From the NCBI GenBank assembly GCA_032622095.1, contig CP136068.1:155087151-155151150 (forward strand): a stretch of DNA of 64,000 nucleotides. The letters run 5' to 3'. Shown here piece after piece: positions 1 through 10,049 of this stretch. The notes below the pieces were generated by a model. It saw only the letters and a program-made list of their open reading frames with translations. It had not been told where the DNA came from and ran no database searches. How positions within the stretch are numbered: the first letter of the stretch is position 1; each line of letters opens with the position of its first letter. The translations under genes and the position numbers were made by a program. The DNA comes from Siphonodentalium dalli (Eukaryota; Mollusca; Scaphopoda; Gadilida; Siphonodentaliidae).

Positions 1-1705
1 ATGTATCATGGGACATACGAATAAGCCAACATGCAGGACATGTTATATTCGATATATACATATAGAAACTCTAATGATTCGTAATGGTATACGAAATATA
101 TTAACCGAGTGCACTAAATTCGATTTCGGCCGAGCTTTAGCTGTAGTCCGGGAGCCAATAGGGGTACCCTTACACCCCCTGGGACTTAACCTCACCCCAC
201 TCATGTTGTTCCTTATTATATCCTTCAACTTTTAAGCAATGTTAACAAGAAAAAACGTGGCCGTGTAGACTCCAGACAAGATGGCGTCCATCATGGCCGC
301 CGTATTTCAGACCAGACACTAAGTCAGTTTTATGCAAATTATAGCGGAAAATCTAGTAAAATGTATACAAATGAATATATTTTCGTGAAGCTAAGACATA
401 ACGACACTTTTTTGGGGCCAAATTTGAAACTCACCATCCAAGATGGCCACCAAAATGGCCACCGGAAGTTGATATGACGTTTTTTTCACAAATATCTTCT
501 AGATCAGTTCATGCTGCTTGGAACTGGTTTAGTAATCTGACTTTATTTTGTATATTAACTGATCATTGGTGCAATTAAATATGCAATTACTGGGGCCATA
601 GCCCCTTCCGATCCCTCAAATTTCGATTTTACAGAATGTGGTATAAAATCTCACAAAAAATCTCAATTGGGATTCTAGTCATATTTCAACAAGAAATGAA
701 CAGAACTTTGTAATGTAAGTGAGGCATGCAGTCAGTCATGCGTGACCAAACAAGTCAGTCAAGTGCTTCTCCGTATGCCATTGATGAGCATAGAAGTAGC
801 GTATTTAGATGTCCGAATGCTGGCGGAATATCGCTAAGTTGACCATTTGTTGGTGGAGTTTCTACCACAGGCCTTTATTGTTAAACCCAATAGCGTTTGG
901 TCAGGAAGTGAAAGGTAAAAGTTCAACGATATCGTCACATATACTTATCTGTACATCCTTATTTTATAAAACAGTTCAGGTGTTCCAAGTATACTCATCA
1001 AACCGGAAGCGTGCATGCAGTACTCGTTAAGATGAAAAATGATTGGAGGGATATCTTGATATAGTCGTGCTCGGACCACTCTACACGTAAATATGTGTAG
1101 CTATTAACGATTGAAGGATTGGGCTAGCAACCTGAGCTTGGCCCATCTTATTCAAGGTTCAGTTATAGTGTTTCTGCTGTTGAGTCTGCGTTCTATGGCA
1201 GTAGTTGGGCACGTATATCATATTTCTATCATCCATTTCTGTTCAGGGTAGGTGCAAGCGGTTCGGAAGCAGCGGTTCGGATTCTCGGAAAATCTGTTGT
1301 GAAAAAAAGAGCATATTTCTGTAATTGTTATGTTGTGAGATTCAGCGGAAAATATGCTAATTTTTACGACCTTCGTACGTTGGAAATGTATGTAATCGTC
1401 GGTGTTGCCGGTTTCTTAAAGATATGTGAATTTGTAGCGTTTACAAGAACTTTGCATAATTTTCCATGATTCTCATTTGGAATTATAGCAAGAACAAAAA
1501 AACCAATGCTCAGAATAAAGGATCGAGAGTGGTCATCGCTAGATTGAAGAACAGGGACTGTCCTTAACATATAATTTTACGTCTTGCGGGATTCTGATGA
1601 ATAAATAACTCGGTGAATTGTATTCACGAAAAATACTTTCATTTCTCTTGAAAGGAACAGCCCGTTGTCCTACAGTAGGACCAGAGAAATTATTGTTGCA
1701 TCATT
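1..1705. other. Non-coding, no gene recognised
   Basis: No open frame here has recognisable domain content; those present are short and start at arbitrary ATGs. Around 280-470 there are several AAGATGGC/ATGGCCGCC-type motifs resembling those in the tandem array at 50.7-51.7 kb. I see no exon, RNA gene or clear transposon end. Confidence 0.5.
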
Positions 1706-1709
1706 TTAA

Positions 1710-2028
1710 CCCTTTACCCAACAGAAGGGCCCTAACACATTACAAATTATAAAATTGTTAAAGAATGTAAGAAAAAATGGTAAAAAGTGTTAAAAAAAGA
1801 ATTTTTTTAGGCCAATGCATTCTCTTATATATGCGAGGCGACCTATGGTCGACTCGCATATATAAGAGAATGCATTGGCACAGGGCATAACTGTAACTAT
1901 CACAATGTGATCAAGGAGCCGGTTCCAATGATATCCATATTTGTATGGTTCTATTGAGACAGACCGAAGATATTTTAGGCTGTTGAAGCTTTATTTGGCC
2001 GGTTTTGGCCGGTTTGTTGGGTAAAGGG
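1710..2028. mobile_element. piggyBac-like MITE, copy 1, with TTAA target duplication
   Basis: Seen: terminal inverted repeats CCCTTTACCCAAC at the left and GTTGGGTAAAGGG at the right, each directly flanked by TTAA (1706-1709 and 2029-2032). The body has no coding capacity and carries one 69-bp palindrome. TTAA duplication with CCC-starting ends is the hallmark of piggyBac transposons, so this is read as a non-autonomous piggyBac-type element. Copies at 24176-24620 and 45355-45674 share the same body. Unlike those two, this copy lacks the first palindrome at the equivalent position, after GGCCCT. Confidence 0.8.
1811..1879. repeat. 69-bp near-perfect palindrome, copy P1
   Basis: The left arm begins GCCAATGCATTCTCTTATAT and the right arm is its reverse complement ending GCATTGGC. 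The arms are about 33 bp with a single asymmetric base near the centre (GGCGAC against GTCGAC). ACAGGG follows on the right. Seven further copies occur in this window. Confidence 0.9.
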
Positions 2029-2032
2029 TTAA

Positions 2033-3167
2033 ATGTATTGGTTTAGATGTGAAAACATTTGGATTACATAGCCTGAGATCAGGTGGTGTCACAACGGCAG
2101 TTTGCCAGGAATTGAGGATGGGGTTTTCAAAAAGCACGGTAATTGAAAATACGATAGCGCGAAAGACGGTTACATACACAAATATTTGACCAGCAGCAGG
2201 CGTTCGATACCCCATGCGTTGGACGTTGAAATCTGTGCCTCATCACGATCGGGCTGAATCAAGTTTTTGTATTTTCTTCTGATTATCACAAATTGGCAAA
2301 CTCTAACTTTATAATCTCTATATTAATTGTATTGTCATTCTGAAGCTATCCAGTTGTCTGTATATATTCAAATTATAAACAACAAATGTTATACATTTGA
2401 ATTCGTAGTTGTTGTTCTATAAATTATGTTTGTTCTAGTGAATCGAGTTAAAATATAAATATAGTTATTGAGATACAATGAATAATTAATGTCAGCAGTT
2501 ACAGAGTTAATCGAGTATCCGAAAACATGGTTAGATTGGTGTACATTGAAGCTTAGTGGAAGTAGCGTGAGAAGGCAATCGCGTGGTTGATTACGCATTG
2601 TTATCAAATATTTTCTCAAACTGGAGGGAAAATCAATTATATAGTTTTCTAAGCGTGTGGTTGACTTCAGTTCTTTGTCAGTTATTCCCCGTGGCGACGA
2701 TTCTATATCTAACAACCAATGATTAGTGAATTGGTCTCTAAAAGTGTTGGTAATGTCTTTTTTCTGGCTGTCTAATAATTGTGCCAGAGTTTACCATATC
2801 AAACCAAACCTAGCAAAGTGTAAAATCGGTTTGGTAAATATATCTAAAGAGTCTGCCGTCATGTTCCAGAAGATCAAGCAATATATTATGTATAGCAACA
2901 TTAAACAGTTTGTTGTTTTTGTTTATAACAACATTGCTAATTCGATGTTAAGAATATGTTTCTTTTTTCCGTTATCGTACCTTAATAGTGGTAATGTTTT
3001 ACGACTAATCTGATGATATCTATATTTTTTATTTATGGTGACTTTACGACATGCTACGCTAATTAATTAAAATTACTAATCATCTGGAAACAAATGGAAG
3101 GCAACAACAGATACAATAGACAGGTCGAAAGTCGGCTTATCACACATGCCATCAAATTAGTCATAAC
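2033..3167. other. Non-coding, no gene recognised
   Basis: AT-rich sequence with only short open frames that show no domain signature, no codon periodicity apparent by eye and no splice-consistent exon. Nothing else is supported here. Confidence 0.45.
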
Positions 3168-3224
3168 ATATATGTGACCCGCCATATCAAATCCAGTCGG
3201 AAGTCGGGATTTTTGTTACCCTGT

Positions 3225-3293
3225 GCCAATGCATTCTCTTATATATGCGAGTCGACAATAGGTCGCCTCGCATATATAAGAGAATGCATTGAC
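3225..3293. repeat. 69-bp palindrome, copy P2
   Basis: Same unit as P1 in the opposite orientation (CCCTGT on its left), with a few substitutions, including GAC for GGC at the right end. Confidence 0.85.
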
Positions 3294-3511
3294 CTATCAA
3301 TTTTTTATCATTTTTTTTAAATAAATGTTTCTGACAATTTTTAGGACATAACATAAAAAACATCCATTACCCTGCAGGGAGCCCCACACATATATAGAAG
3401 CTTATCGAAGAGTGTCGTCTGCTCATGTTTGTCTGGGGCTCTGTATGGGTGAAATTATAAAATTGTTAAAGAATACAAGAACAAATTATTAAAATTGTAA
3501 AACATTGTTAG

Positions 3512-3580
3512 GCCAATGCATTCTCTTATATATGCGAGGCGACCTATGGTCGACTCGCATATATAAGAGAATGCATTGGC
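3512..3580. repeat. 69-bp palindrome, copy P3
   Basis: Identical in layout to P1, including the following ACAGGG. The short open frames that cross P3, P4 and P6 share a peptide related to CILLYMRGDLWSTRIYK only because the same palindrome is being translated. Confidence 0.9.
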
Positions 3581-3634
3581 ACAGGGTAAAAAAATCCCGA
3601 CTTCCGACTGGATTTGATATGGCGGGTCACATAT

Positions 3635-5820
3635 TTGGTGGCGATCGTCGACAGAACAAAAACCTTAATCCTCTTCAGTCACACCATGATTATAATGGCT
3701 TATCTTCCGTAGTTTAAACTACGTCATCCGATTCATCTGACAGCTCTTACGTGTATTGGTTAACCTATAAACGTTTGTGGGTGCAAATTATGGCACCATA
3801 TTATTTTCTCTGAAGAAAGACGTATACATGTATCTTAGTCGATAACCAGTCTGGCATTTTTTTCAACATTGTCAACTCTACAATAGCCGCCCCCGACACC
3901 ATAACAATATAATTTAATTTATAACAATATAACACTTCAAGTTTACTTACTGAAAAATAATTACCACCTCGGAGAGAGAATACGTCGGGAATTTGTATTG
4001 TGACTTCTAAAACCACCAAAGTGCACCAATAAATATCTATCGATAACAAAAGGCAGACGCGCAGCTGGATATCAAAATGTACTCGGCTTTCAAAGTAAAG
4101 TCTTCTCGACTAGTACTTCAAGTGTCATGCTCTCATTGGAGAGCTTTAAACTTTGAATGTTCTGGTCAGGTCAACATATTTGCACAAATTGGAAGAATGT
4201 TATATTGTTTTAACGATCACTTCTTTTTCTGTCCCGGGTATTCATTTCAGTGAATTACCGGCTTGGTTTGGCTGCCAGATCTATTGTTTAATGATTGATC
4301 CGGGTTGTTCCACGTCAAGATCATGTGAAACAAACCGCTGGTACTAATCTAAATGGCAATGAGTTGAAACAAATATTATTTGGCGGTGCTAGCCAGAATA
4401 ACTTCTATACATATGATACATCTAGTCAGCGGCGACGTACACACAGAGAGCATGTGCCTCCACACTTATTTCCACCAGTTATGGATACCTCATAGATAGT
4501 TTAATATACGATTAAATTTTGAATCTATTCCGCCTCCATTGTGACTTCCAAAACCACCCAAAGTGCACCAAATTTAACCTAGTTTGTTCTTCAAAATCTC
4601 CCTGCGGACCATAGCCCAGGACCCCTTGGCGTACTTCAATGTACTTGCACCAGCTGCGTTCGGTTGTGTCGCACTAATTTGATGTTATTGACCCCAAACT
4701 TGAATCACATTAGTACATGTTGACACCACATACTTTTCTGTCTGATGTAAACCCAATGAATATGTGCCCATACTGAACTACCGATGGGGTGCGTGTCCCA
4801 CGATAATCTAAGTTTTGAGGATAGATCGTTTCTTCCTAAGTACTTATTTTTTCAGTTTGTGGGGTGTGCAATAATAAAAATGTGTCGAAGACACCTGTCC
4901 GAAAACGCTTTTATTATTTTTATATAGATATTTTCGTATACAATGCTATAATTAATTGGAAGATATTTCGCTACCTTTCTTAGAATAGACCGTCATGAAT
5001 CTTTCAGGCGATTTCAGATGGAGATAAAATTCCTCCCTTGCTACGCTCCAAACATTTCCTCGAACCGTAGACACTATGAAATTGTTTGCCTGCATTATAC
5101 CAGACATTTCGAACTCAAATCAATATTTGGTCTTCGATTCATATACATCATGTTATACTCAGGGCACTATATAAAATTTGTGTTAGGAACATATACCTAA
5201 TAATATTCACTTTTGAATTATTGCGGTATCGAAATAGGTCGCGCAATTCTTGAACTACCTTTCTATGGCCATTGTATATGTCCCAGAAAGGCACAGTTAA
5301 GCCATAATAAACATTGAACACGCTGTTTGGGACCAAAATAAACAACAACTATGTGTCCGGCATGAAACAGAAAAGAGCGCCCGCGTGTGTCCTTTTGGAA
5401 GCCCACCTACGACATACGTCTGTCATTCGGTGACTTGCTAATATCTGGGCCATCAGTCAGCTGATCAATTTTATCATTCAGCTTTGCACTTCTCCATTTC
5501 AAATACCAATAACAAGCTATAGTATCTCTATATTTGATTGGAACGACACCAACTTATATTTAAAATAAATCATCGAATGGACATGCAGCACGGGACAAGG
5601 TTGTTGTCACTTAAAATTCAACGGTGGCGAATGAATATATGTTATTGTTTTGAATTTGATTGTTTCTAAACAATTGGAGACATCCCCCAATTGTCAAAGT
5701 CACACATGTTCACAGTTTTAGAATTACGGGAATGTCCGTCCTTGTAGTTTGTTGAAGTTGTGAACTTTCGACAAATTTATGTCGGCAGAGGTGAATTACG
5801 ACGTAGTCTTCAAACTCCAG
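3635..5820. other. Non-coding, no gene recognised
   Basis: Short open frames only, none with a recognisable domain. A phrase about protein-free sequence, GTGACTTCTAAAACCACC, occurs twice (near 4000 and 4540), suggesting an old local duplication. No RNA gene or transposon terminus was recognised. Confidence 0.4.
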
Positions 5821-6092
5821 GCAGAGTTATCTCCCATCGTTCCGCTGAGATATCACTGCCATAAGGACATTTGGTAAGGATTTCTTACGTGTTCTTAGTT
5901 CTTATGTTTTAGCATTAAAATTGTTTATGTCTCGCTCAGTCTATATTATTCTTATAAATACCGAAAGTAATGCCATTATTGCAAAATGTTGGTGGTCAAA
6001 ATATGATAATAGGTGACTAAGTATAGTATAGTATATGATATGCAAAAATAGATGTATCGGTCCGCAAAGTACCACCCTTGTGGCAGTGCTAA
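5821..6092 (-). repeat. Dispersed repeat, inverted copy of the 62.64-62.87 kb repeat
   Basis: Read on the minus strand, this contains AAATGTCCTTATGGCAGTG, a stretch with GTCACCTATTATCATATTTT, and GGACCGATACATCTATTTTT. The same blocks occur on the plus strand at 62640-62870, in a different order of spacing. No coding potential is seen. The two copies lie about 57 kb apart in opposite orientation. Confidence 0.7.
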
Positions 6093-6712
6093 CATACAGG
6101 GCGCTGAGTGGAGTAGTCCTACAATAGTTACAATCGTTTAACTCTCGAGTTACCGTTGAAATATTTACCTCCGTATCAGAGATCTATGCCCATGCACAGT
6201 AGCGTGTAAAGCTGAAGTTTACAAAATAGGAGATGTACACACAATAGTATAGACACTTTTGATATAAATAAATTTCAGCACAAAGCTTGAACGGTTGTTC
6301 AAAAAATATCACTCAACTGCAAAGTCAGCTCCCCACACTGCCCCGTGCATGATGCATGACCAACACAATGGCTGCATCGCATCAAACCTGATAATATTTC
6401 ATCATGTCTTCGTTAGAAACCTTGATCCAAAGAAAGTTAGATATCTTGTTATGGTTAAAACAAATTATGGTCGGTATGTTTGCTTAACATTTAATTGTTT
6501 TACTCATGTGAATACAGCTAGTATATATAAACACGGCGAGTTGTACGAAGCTTGTGTATTATACACATGTGAATTCAGGGGGTTTACACGAGCAAAACTT
6601 GTTCATTATTTCTACCGGCAATACATGTCCGTTGTATCCGTATGGATATTTTTGAAAATGCTCCTTTATAATGGTATTTGCGTGTGAATCTATATCGCAA
6701 TTTGCGAATTGC
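6093..6712. other. Non-coding; a 130-codon open frame without recognisable domain
   Basis: The interval contains a 393-nt plus-strand open frame (6295-6687). Its product shows no signal peptide, cysteine pattern or family motif that I recognise, and its start is not in a good context. I do not call it a gene. Confidence 0.35.
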
Positions 6713-8460
6713 TGTCTGTCTATCTGTGTTCTATAGAAATTCACAGGGGACCACCTAGATGGCACAAAAGGGGTCAAATAGGGGTAACTTTTTACGAGAA
6801 AGATAATGGCGAGGGTTAGAATTTTCTAAAGTGACGCCGTTGTTGTCAGGGGCAGAAAAGGGGAGGGGCAGACACAAAATTGTCGCCGATTGCCACCAAA
6901 CTGATATATAATAATCCCCATAATATGAGGAATATAATGGTGTGGTTTAAATATGTCAAAAGTCGCGCCGTTCGCGTCAGGGATGCCCGGAATGGGAGCG
7001 GGGCACCAAAATTGATAAAAATAATTTTAGCGCCGAATTCCACTAAATTGATGCAAATTCTTCTGAGATCTTCTCCATGATACAAGGAATCTTATTGTGT
7101 AATTTAAAGACGCCAAATTGGTGTCGTTGGGGTGAGAGATTTTGGGGGTTGTGGTGGTGGGTGGGTACTAAATCTGATAAGAATTGGTTTAGTCGCCGAT
7201 TGCCACGAAACTTATACAAATTCATCCCCATGGTATGAGCTAGGTGTCTAATGGCGTGGCTTAAATCTGTCAAAAGTGGCGTCATTCGATTCAGGGGTGC
7301 ACTGATAGGGAGAGGGGCACCAAAATTGATACACGATATTTTTAGCGCCAATTTCCACCAAATTGATACACATTCTTATCCATGATATGAGGACTCTAAT
7401 CGTGTGAGTTTAAAGACGTCATACATGGTGCTGCTTTGGTGAGAGATGGGGGTGGGTGGGGTGGGCTCTAAATTTGATGAAATTTGTTTAGTCGCGGATT
7501 AGCACCAAACTTACAAATAATAATCTACATGATATCTATTTGTGTGGTTTAAAGATGTCAAATGTGGAGCCACTCGAGTCGGGGGTGCCTAGAGGGTGAG
7601 AGGGACACAAACATTGATAAACAATATGTTTAGCGCCGATTTCCACCTGATTGATACATATTCTTCTCCGTGATACGAATACTCTACTCGTGTGGTTTAA
7701 ATGCGCCAAATCGGTGCCTTTTGTGTGAGAGATATGCAATGGTGGCCCTAAATTTGATACGAATTTGTATACTCGCCAATCTTCATAAATTTTATATCTG
7801 TCTGTGTTCTATATATAACGTTAAGGGTACAATCGAGATGGCACCAAGGCGGTCTAACAGGGGTAACTTTTTACGAGTAAGATAATGGTGCGGGTTAAAC
7901 TTTTCTAAAGTGACGTTGTTGGTGTCAGGGGATGGGCTATTTATAGCACAGATTTCGACCAAATTGATATATTATTCTTCTCCGTGATACAAGGAGTATA
8001 AACGTGTGATTTACAGACGCGAAAATGGTGCCGTTTGGGTGAGAGATTGGGGGGGGGGGTAATAACTATGATAAGAATTTGTTTAGTTGCCGATTACCAC
8101 CAAACTTATATATAATCGTCTCCATTATATACTGCATGCACCAGTCTAATAGTCGTGGTTTCAATACGACAAAAGTGACGCGTATCAAGTCATGCATGAG
8201 GGGAGTTGAACCAAAGTTGATACAAATATATTTAGCACTGATTCCACCAAACTCATGCATGTTCTTCTCTAATGATATGATGAATTAAATCATATTTGGG
8301 GTCGTTTGGGTCATGGAAGGCGAGAGAAGATTCACTAGCATTTATAAAATTGTTCAATTCGCCGATATCCAACAAAGTTATATAAAGTCATCTCCCAGGC
8401 CATCTCCATGTCGTTCTAATTAGTTTTTGGCATTCCAATTTCACAATCTCGACAAATGGT
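6713..8460. repeat. Diverged tandem repeat, ~300-bp subunits within a ~1.08-kb unit
   Basis: The phrase CTGTCTGT...GTTCTATA, followed by GATGGCACCAA and GGGGTAACTTTTTACGAG, occurs at about 6713 and again at about 7796. Between them the block CACCAAAATTGATA...TTTAGCGCC...CACCAAATTGATA recurs at about 300-bp intervals (near 7006, 7320 and 7603). Homologous open frames on both strands (for example peptides with INFGAPLP) are by-products of the repeat. Confidence 0.75.
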
Positions 8461-9460
8461 GACCGAACTAAATCACTTGAACAATTATATCTTCTCAACT
8501 GTCATATTTATATGGGGATGGAAATCAGGGCATTCTTATAATGATCAAGCAACACATATACATAGAATAAAGCATTAAAAGTATATTTATATCAATCTAT
8601 TTAAGAGATGCATATATTCATTCAAACAGAGGGACCTTGAATCGTCAGAGAACTGCATATTAGAATGGCTCATGAATATATTATAACACGATTGAGTCCG
8701 TCCCATTCAATATAGTTTCCACACAAAAATGTTAGAATTGCCAAGAGATATGGAAATGTAGAGCAGGCCTGTTCAAAAATAGTAGTCACAGTGTGCAGTC
8801 AAATATGGTTACTTCTGAGATAAAGGAAACCACAGTCCGTAGCACATGACTTTTTCCGGATCCTCCAATATTGACATATGACAAGGGTGTATCTGCCCGA
8901 TACAGAGGATTTCTTATTTTTTTTTAGAACTGACTCATCGCCTAACATAAACAACTCAAAATTTCGCTGTGTCGGGCACATGTAGTTGCTATACATGCAT
9001 AACATCAATTCTTTTAAACTGAAAATGATTAGCCAGTATATAGCACCAGAACAGAGGAGCACCTGGACATATCTTTAAAACATATGCATCTTCATGCAGA
9101 TATGATAAACTAGATTGATTGATTGATTGATTGATACATCTCTATGTAAAACACAATTGTCGTCTTTTGTTTTTTCGTACTAATGTGTTTATGGTGTTCA
9201 TGTTTCATGCTATAACGTCTGAAGTATACGCAGTTGTAAATAAATAAATACTTCTTTATTGGTGGGACGGATTAAATGCGATAAACAAAATGACAATCGC
9301 TCCGATCTGACAAGATGAGCCACTACTTATATTCCATGTGTAAGAATCATGTTTGGTGATGCCATTTGGATATACAATTCATGAGAATATGTGTAACACG
9401 TTGAGAGCAACAGTATTCTCTATTCTCACCAAATATCTACAGAGGGTTTCACATCACTTA
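8461..9460. other. Non-coding; short TGAT simple repeat
   Basis: There is a TGATTGATTGAT run at about 9114-9134. Otherwise no exon, RNA gene or transposon end is recognised. Confidence 0.45.
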
Positions 9461-9490
9461 ACCTGGGCAACACCGGGTAACCCTGCTAGT
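9461..9490 (+). mobile_element. Helitron-like 3' terminus
   Basis: A hairpin-forming ACCTGGGCAACACCGGGT is followed after eight bases by CTAGT. A short GC hairpin a few bases before CTRR-T is the typical Helitron 3' end. The matching 5' end was not located, so only this terminus is annotated, and it may be a fragment. Confidence 0.45.
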
Positions 9491-9663
9491 ATATAATATG
9501 ATAACATATAATATGACAATTTTCGGTGTGAGACGATTGAAAACGCGTTCTACGCAAATTGTCGCACCGACGTCCACCCGTATTTCCTGGAATGCAATTA
9601 AATCAATATGCATACATTTCCTTAAATAACTCAGCTGATGGAAATTTCGTCTTCTCTTTATAG

Positions 9664-9777
9664 ACATCGACGAGTGCGCTTCGACTCCATGTCAAAATGG
9701 CGGCTTATGCAGTGACGTCTATAATGGATATTCGTGCGCGTGCGCAGCTGGCTTTCACGGGGTACATTGTGAAACAG
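9664..9777 (+). CDS. EGF exon 1 (calcium-binding EGF domain)
   Basis: A 38-codon phase 1-1 exon between a TAG acceptor and CAG|GTAAAG donor. It reads (D)[15 protein letters not shown], then CSDVYNGYSCACAAGFHG and HCETG: six cysteines in EGF order. The DIDEC start and the CxDx4YxCxC pattern mark a calcium-binding EGF with an Asp/Asn hydroxylation site. CASTPC fits the O-glucose consensus (C-x-S-x-P-C). The O-fucose site is lost because Leu replaces Ser/Thr before the third cysteine. The downstream intron starts like those of the type-B EGF exons (GTAAAGTACCTACATTATCC). This is the most diverged of the first eight copies and stands 19 kb upstream of the others. Confidence 0.88.
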
Positions 9778-9963
9778 GTAAAGTACCTACATTATCCTCA
9801 AGTTAAATTAACCCATTTTGTAAAACGTTTATAGACCCATGGTCCGAGTTTGCAACAATTAATTCAGAATTATCAAAGCGATTTACGCATGAAAATGAAA
9901 ATACTTGCAATCATCGGCATTCGCATCACGCGAACAATTAAACACAAATTATCAATAAGTAAT

Positions 9964-10036
9964 GCATCGAAACGATAACAAAATTAATACATCGAAACGA
10001 TAACAAAATTAATAAATCGAAACGATAACAATAACT
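9964..10036. repeat. 25-bp tandem repeat, three copies
   Basis: ATCGAAACGATAACAAAATT-type units repeat with a 25-bp period immediately before the large minisatellite, in the intron after EGF exon 1. Confidence 0.85.
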
Positions 10037-10049
10037 AAGAACATTAGCG

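Larger units (their letters stand above)
3168..3634. mobile_element. Foldback element built on two 69-bp palindromes
   Basis: The left arm (about 3170-3297) and right arm (about 3508-3634) are inverted copies. Both carry ATATGTGACCCGCC, then a shared stretch containing CAGTCGGAAGTCGGGATTTTT, then ACCCTGTGCCAATGC leading into a palindrome. The central ~210 bp is AT-rich and single-copy in the window. The palindromes at 3225-3293 and 3512-3580 lie in opposite orientation, as in piggyBac MITE copies 2 and 3, but the outer ends differ and no TTAA is seen. Confidence 0.75.

Noticed and set aside
6295-6687. 130-codon open frame as a gene
   Set aside because: No recognisable motif, signal peptide or splice context; within chance expectation for AT-rich intron sequence of this length.
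9114-9134. TGAT simple repeat as a LINE tail
   Set aside because: No LINE sequence adjoins it; the run alone is not enough, though the LINE at 31.46 kb does end in a similar repeat.
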